From Candidatus Bathyarchaeota archaeon (GTDB lineage Archaea; Thermoproteota; Bathyarchaeia; RBG-16-48-13; JAGMEO01), in NCBI GenBank assembly GCA_030602965.1, contig JAUVYS010000063.1, positions 1 through 7,189 on the forward strand: a stretch of 7,189 bases of DNA, in the 5' to 3' direction. Under the pieces are notes generated by a model, which searched no databases, had not been told where the DNA came from, and saw only the letters and a program-made list of their open reading frames with translations. This document shows, one piece after another, positions 5,180 through 7,189 of this stretch (position 1 is the stretch's first letter; every line of letters starts with the position of its first letter). A program made the position numbers and the translations under genes.

Positions 5180-6211
5180 ATGTCCGTGACATTAAATGAA
5201 ATTTCAGAACAACCTTATGCAATAAAGAAAGTGCTAGAAGATGTAGAAGGAAAAAAAGAAGCAATTCTCGACCTTTTTAAAGAGCCATTTGATAATGTAA
5301 TCTTCATAGGCTGTGGTACTTCCCATTATCTAGCAATGTCAGCTTCTTCTGTCTTTAAAAAAATCACTAAAAAGAGATCTGAGACTCTGCCTTCATCTGA
5401 ACTCTTCCTATATCCTCCAAAATCTTTGGAAAAATCATTAGTTATTCCTATTTCAAGATCTGGAGAAACCTCAGAAACCGTTATGGCAGCAAATTATGCA
5501 AAGAAAAATCGGAAATCTAAAATTCTCGCAATAAGTTGCTATGAAGGAAGTAACATTGTCAAAGAATCAGATCTAGCTGTTATTTCATCCGAAGGAAAGG
5601 AGAAGAGCATAGTTATGACAAAATCCTTCTCAAGTATGCTTGTAGCTGCTCAAGCGATTTCTACTGTAGTTGCAGGTGATAATCAATTCTTAGATGAACT
5701 TACTAAAATTCCCAAAATTGTAGAGGACATAATGAAAAAATCTCAAAGTCTTGCAGAAGAAATCAGTACAACTCTTACTTTAGAAAAGTTTGTTTTTCTG
5801 GGGCAAGGACCATTTTATGGAACAGCTTGTGAAGCGATGTTAAAAGTAAAGGAGATGGCTATTGCTTGGTCAGAAGCCTTCCATTCATTAGAATTCAGAC
5901 ATGGACCCAAATCTATCATCAACGAAAAAACACTAGTAACAATGTTGTTGTCTGATTCAGCAAAAAAGTATGAAACAGACTTGATAAAAGAGATAAGAGC
6001 TTTGGGAGCAAAGGTATTAACAGTATGCGAAAAAGAGGGTGTTGAATCAGATTATACATTAGCTATAGAATCTCAACTTGGAGAATTTGCTCGAATACCA
6101 ATTTATATGCCAATTCTCCAGTTTTTAGGTTACTATCAAGCATTGAAGAAAGGATTAAACCCAGATGTGCCAAAAAACCTAACACAAGTTGTAAAACTCA
6201 ACTTTATCTAA
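5180..6211 (+). CDS. Two-SIS-domain amino-sugar-phosphate deaminase/isomerase (NagB-II/GlmD/AgaS-like)
   Basis: This 343-residue protein equals the isomerase half of GlmS without the glutaminase domain. First SIS domain: IGCGTSHYLA (43-52) and ISRSGETSET (91-100). Second: LGQGPFYGTACEAMLKVKEM (207-226) and SEAFHSLEFRHGPKS (231-245). It ends with the GLNPDVPKNLTQVVKL tail (325-340) typical of this family. Lacking the N-terminal Cys glutaminase, it cannot use glutamine, so it most likely runs in the catabolic direction: GlcN-6-phosphate to fructose-6-phosphate plus ammonia, as in SIS-type deaminases of Thermococcus and Shewanella. Galactosamine-6-phosphate deamination (AgaS) is the main alternative. 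No NagB of the classical fold is in the window, so this gene would complete the NagA pathway. It starts with ATG six bases after the hydrolase stop and ends the operon before a hairpin. Confidence 0.88.
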   Translation: MSVTLNEISEQPYAIKKVLEDVEGKKEAILDLFKEPFDNVIFIGCGTSHYLAMSASSVFKKITKKRSETLPSSELFLYPPKSLEKSLVIPISRSGETSETVMAANYAKKNRKSKILAISCYEGSNIVKESDLAVISSEGKEKSIVMTKSFSSMLVAAQAISTVVAGDNQFLDELTKIPKIVEDIMKKSQSLAEEISTTLTLEKFVFLGQGPFYGTACEAMLKVKEMAIAWSEAFHSLEFRHGPKSIINEKTLVTMLLSDSAKKYETDLIKEIRALGAKVLTVCEKEGVESDYTLAIESQLGEFARIPIYMPILQFLGYYQALKKGLNPDVPKNLTQVVKLNFI

Positions 6212-6233
6212 AAAAACCATTAACTCGATATCA

Positions 6234-6253
6234 CCGACTTCCTGAGAAGTGGG
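6234..6253 (+). terminator. Hairpin after the plus-strand operon
   Basis: CC-g-ACTTC-ctga-GAAGT-g-GG forms a seven-pair stem with one G-G mismatch and a four-base loop, beginning 23 bases past the SIS stop codon. The T-rich stretch TTATTTTTAT follows about 13 bases later, further than in a classic bacterial terminator. It probably marks the 3' end of the operon transcript, as terminator or RNA-stabilising stem. Confidence 0.35.
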
Positions 6254-6259
6254 ATTAAC

Positions 6260-6274
6260 AAAAGCTTATTTTTA
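6260..6274 (+). promoter_or_regulatory. BRE/TATA-like promoter ahead of the dehydrogenase gene
   Basis: AAAAGCTTATTTTTA resembles an archaeal BRE plus TATA pair. Transcription would begin near 6295-6300 and leave a leader of about 175 bases before the ATG at 6472. A second candidate, TTAAAATTAA at 6411-6420, would give a short leader of about 30 bases. The 6212-6471 stretch otherwise holds only the hairpin and a doubtful 46-codon frame. Confidence 0.3.
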
Positions 6275-6471
6275 TGTTTCTAGTTGACGCTTATCTGTTC
6301 TTGGGTTATATTCTGTTTGGGTTCCTAGCAGAATTTTTCTCATCATCGTCAGTTTTTTTAATTGAGGGCAATCATCAATATACCTGGAGCATTCTTGTTA
6401 GCCATAATGATTAAAATTAACTCAAACACAGATTAAGAAAAGGGTTGGATCTATTCCGGATGTAGTGAAAA

Positions 6472-7189
6472 ATGGGAAAAAAAGTAGTTTTTTTTGGATT
6501 TGGGTTGAAGAAAAATGAAAAAGGAAAAGCAGTGCTCTTACGCGAAATGAAAGAACTAGCAAAAAAAGCACATGTAGTGTTCGTAGAACCAGAAGATCAG
6601 GCAATTGAGAAAGAAATTGTAGATACAGATATAATCGTTGTGATGAAACCTTATCTTCCTGCAAAACTGCTTAGATTGGGAAAAAGGTTGAAAGGTATCA
6701 TTAAATTTGGAGTTGGAGTTGACAGGATTGATGTAAATTATGCAACTGGAAAAGGAATCGTAGTCACTAATACAGCACCAGGTCTAACCCAATCTTCAGC
6801 TGAAGCGACTGTAACGATGATGTTGGCTTTAGCAAAAGATTTGATAAAAAAAATTCAAATGGTGAAGAAAGGCATCCTTCCAAGAGCAGAGGACAGAGGC
6901 ACCGAGTTGTATGGGAAGACTCTTGGTATAATAGGGCTGGGTAGAATTGGAAACCATGTAGCTAAATTAGCCAAAGTTTTTGGAATGAATGTTATTGCTT
7001 ATGACCCTTATGTTTCAGATGACGTTGCGAAAGAGAATGTTGTGAAACTAGTTGATTTAAAAACTCTACTTAAAGAGTCTGATTTCGTCTCGATACATGC
7101 TCCCCTAACAGAAGAATCTCGTCACATGATTGGTGAAAGTGAGCTAAGTCTGATGAAGAAGACTGCTTTCCTTGTGAATCTAAGCCGAG
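6472..7189 (+). CDS. D-isomer 2-hydroxyacid dehydrogenase, SerA/GyaR-like (3' end missing)
   Basis: This NAD(P)-dependent cytoplasmic oxidoreductase interconverts a 2-keto acid and its D-hydroxy acid. The first 239 codons are in the window, and the frame is open at the right edge. Seen in order: a substrate domain with FGVGVDRIDVNYA (79-91), VTNTAPGLTQSSAEATVTMML (98-118), the Rossmann loop GIIGLGRIG (152-160), the cofactor-selecting acidic residue in AYDPY (Asp178, favouring NAD), HAPLTEESRHMI (209-220) and the start of the NLSRG motif whose Arg239 is catalytic. The Glu and His of the catalytic triad would lie beyond the edge. Phosphoglycerate dehydrogenase, glyoxylate and hydroxypyruvate reductases share these marks and cannot be separated from this fragment. 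The ATG at 6472 is preceded in frame by a TGA two codons earlier, so it is the earliest start; no good Shine-Dalgarno is present. It stands apart from the operon and may be an ordinary serine or keto-acid gene. Confidence 0.88.
   Translation, partial: MGKKVVFFGFGLKKNEKGKAVLLREMKELAKKAHVVFVEPEDQAIEKEIVDTDIIVVMKPYLPAKLLRLGKRLKGIIKFGVGVDRIDVNYATGKGIVVTNTAPGLTQSSAEATVTMMLALAKDLIKKIQMVKKGILPRAEDRGTELYGKTLGIIGLGRIGNHVAKLAKVFGMNVIAYDPYVSDDVAKENVVKLVDLKTLLKESDFVSIHAPLTEESRHMIGESELSLMKKTAFLVNLSR

Noticed and set aside
5180..6211. Annotation as glucosamine-fructose-6-phosphate aminotransferase (GlmS).
   Set aside because: The N-terminal glutaminase domain with its catalytic Cys is absent; only the two SIS domains are present and the protein is full length for the deaminase/isomerase group.
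6422..6664. An 80-codon minus-strand frame opposite the start of the dehydrogenase.
   Set aside because: It is a leucine/phenylalanine-rich shadow of a clearly coding plus-strand gene with conserved family motifs.
1..7189. Looked for CRISPR arrays, insertion sequences, tRNA genes and long repeats.
   Set aside because: No spaced direct repeats, transposase frames, terminal inverted repeats or cloverleaf-like segments were seen by eye.

Overview
The window carries a divergent amino-sugar/sugar-phosphate locus on AT-rich DNA, most likely from an archaeon. The archaeal reading rests on three things. Several intergenic gaps hold TATA-like boxes about 25-35 bases ahead of a plausible transcription start. 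The clearest ribosome binding sites are of the GGTGA type (AAGGTGA) in front of TTG starts. Transcripts appear to end in pyrimidine/T tracts rather than strong hairpins. The base composition and gene mix would suit a Bathyarchaeia-like lineage, but this is inference, and a bacterial origin is not excluded because promoter boxes in AT-rich DNA are weak evidence.

Minus-strand arm, read right to left from about 3723 to 1: a small SIS-domain sugar-phosphate protein (UPF0309/SIS_2 type, 2974-3723), an N-acetylglucosamine-6-phosphate deacetylase NagA (1679-2884), an ascorbate-type (UlaA/SgaT) phosphotransferase-system membrane permease EIIC (149-1507), and the first 20 codons of a further gene leaving the left edge. 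The gaps of 89 and 171 bases each contain a possible promoter, so this arm may be several transcripts rather than one.

Plus-strand arm, from 3900 to 6211: three tightly packed genes with gaps of 2 and 6 bases. They encode a YjbQ/UPF0047 protein, a small metal-dependent hydrolase of the Amidohydro_2 type, and a two-SIS-domain protein resembling SIS-type glucosamine-6-phosphate deaminases (NagB-II/GlmD) and AgaS. The 176-base divergent gap has a perfect 15-base palindrome (3852-3866) that could be a shared operator. After a hairpin and a leader region of about 260 bases, a D-2-hydroxyacid dehydrogenase of the SerA/GyaR type begins at 6472 and runs off the right edge.

Working model (inference): EIIC imports and phosphorylates an amino sugar together with EIIA/EIIB/EI/HPr encoded elsewhere. 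NagA removes an acyl group, and the SIS deaminase turns the amino-sugar phosphate into a ketose phosphate. The second SIS protein, the small hydrolase and the YjbQ protein would handle a variant substrate or side steps. No ascorbate-catabolism genes are present. Unusual points are the pairing of an ascorbate-type permease with NagA, loss of a substrate-pocket histidine in NagA, a Cys in place of the usual metal-site Asp in the small hydrolase, and the mirrored layout of one SIS protein plus one amidohydrolase-fold enzyme in each arm.
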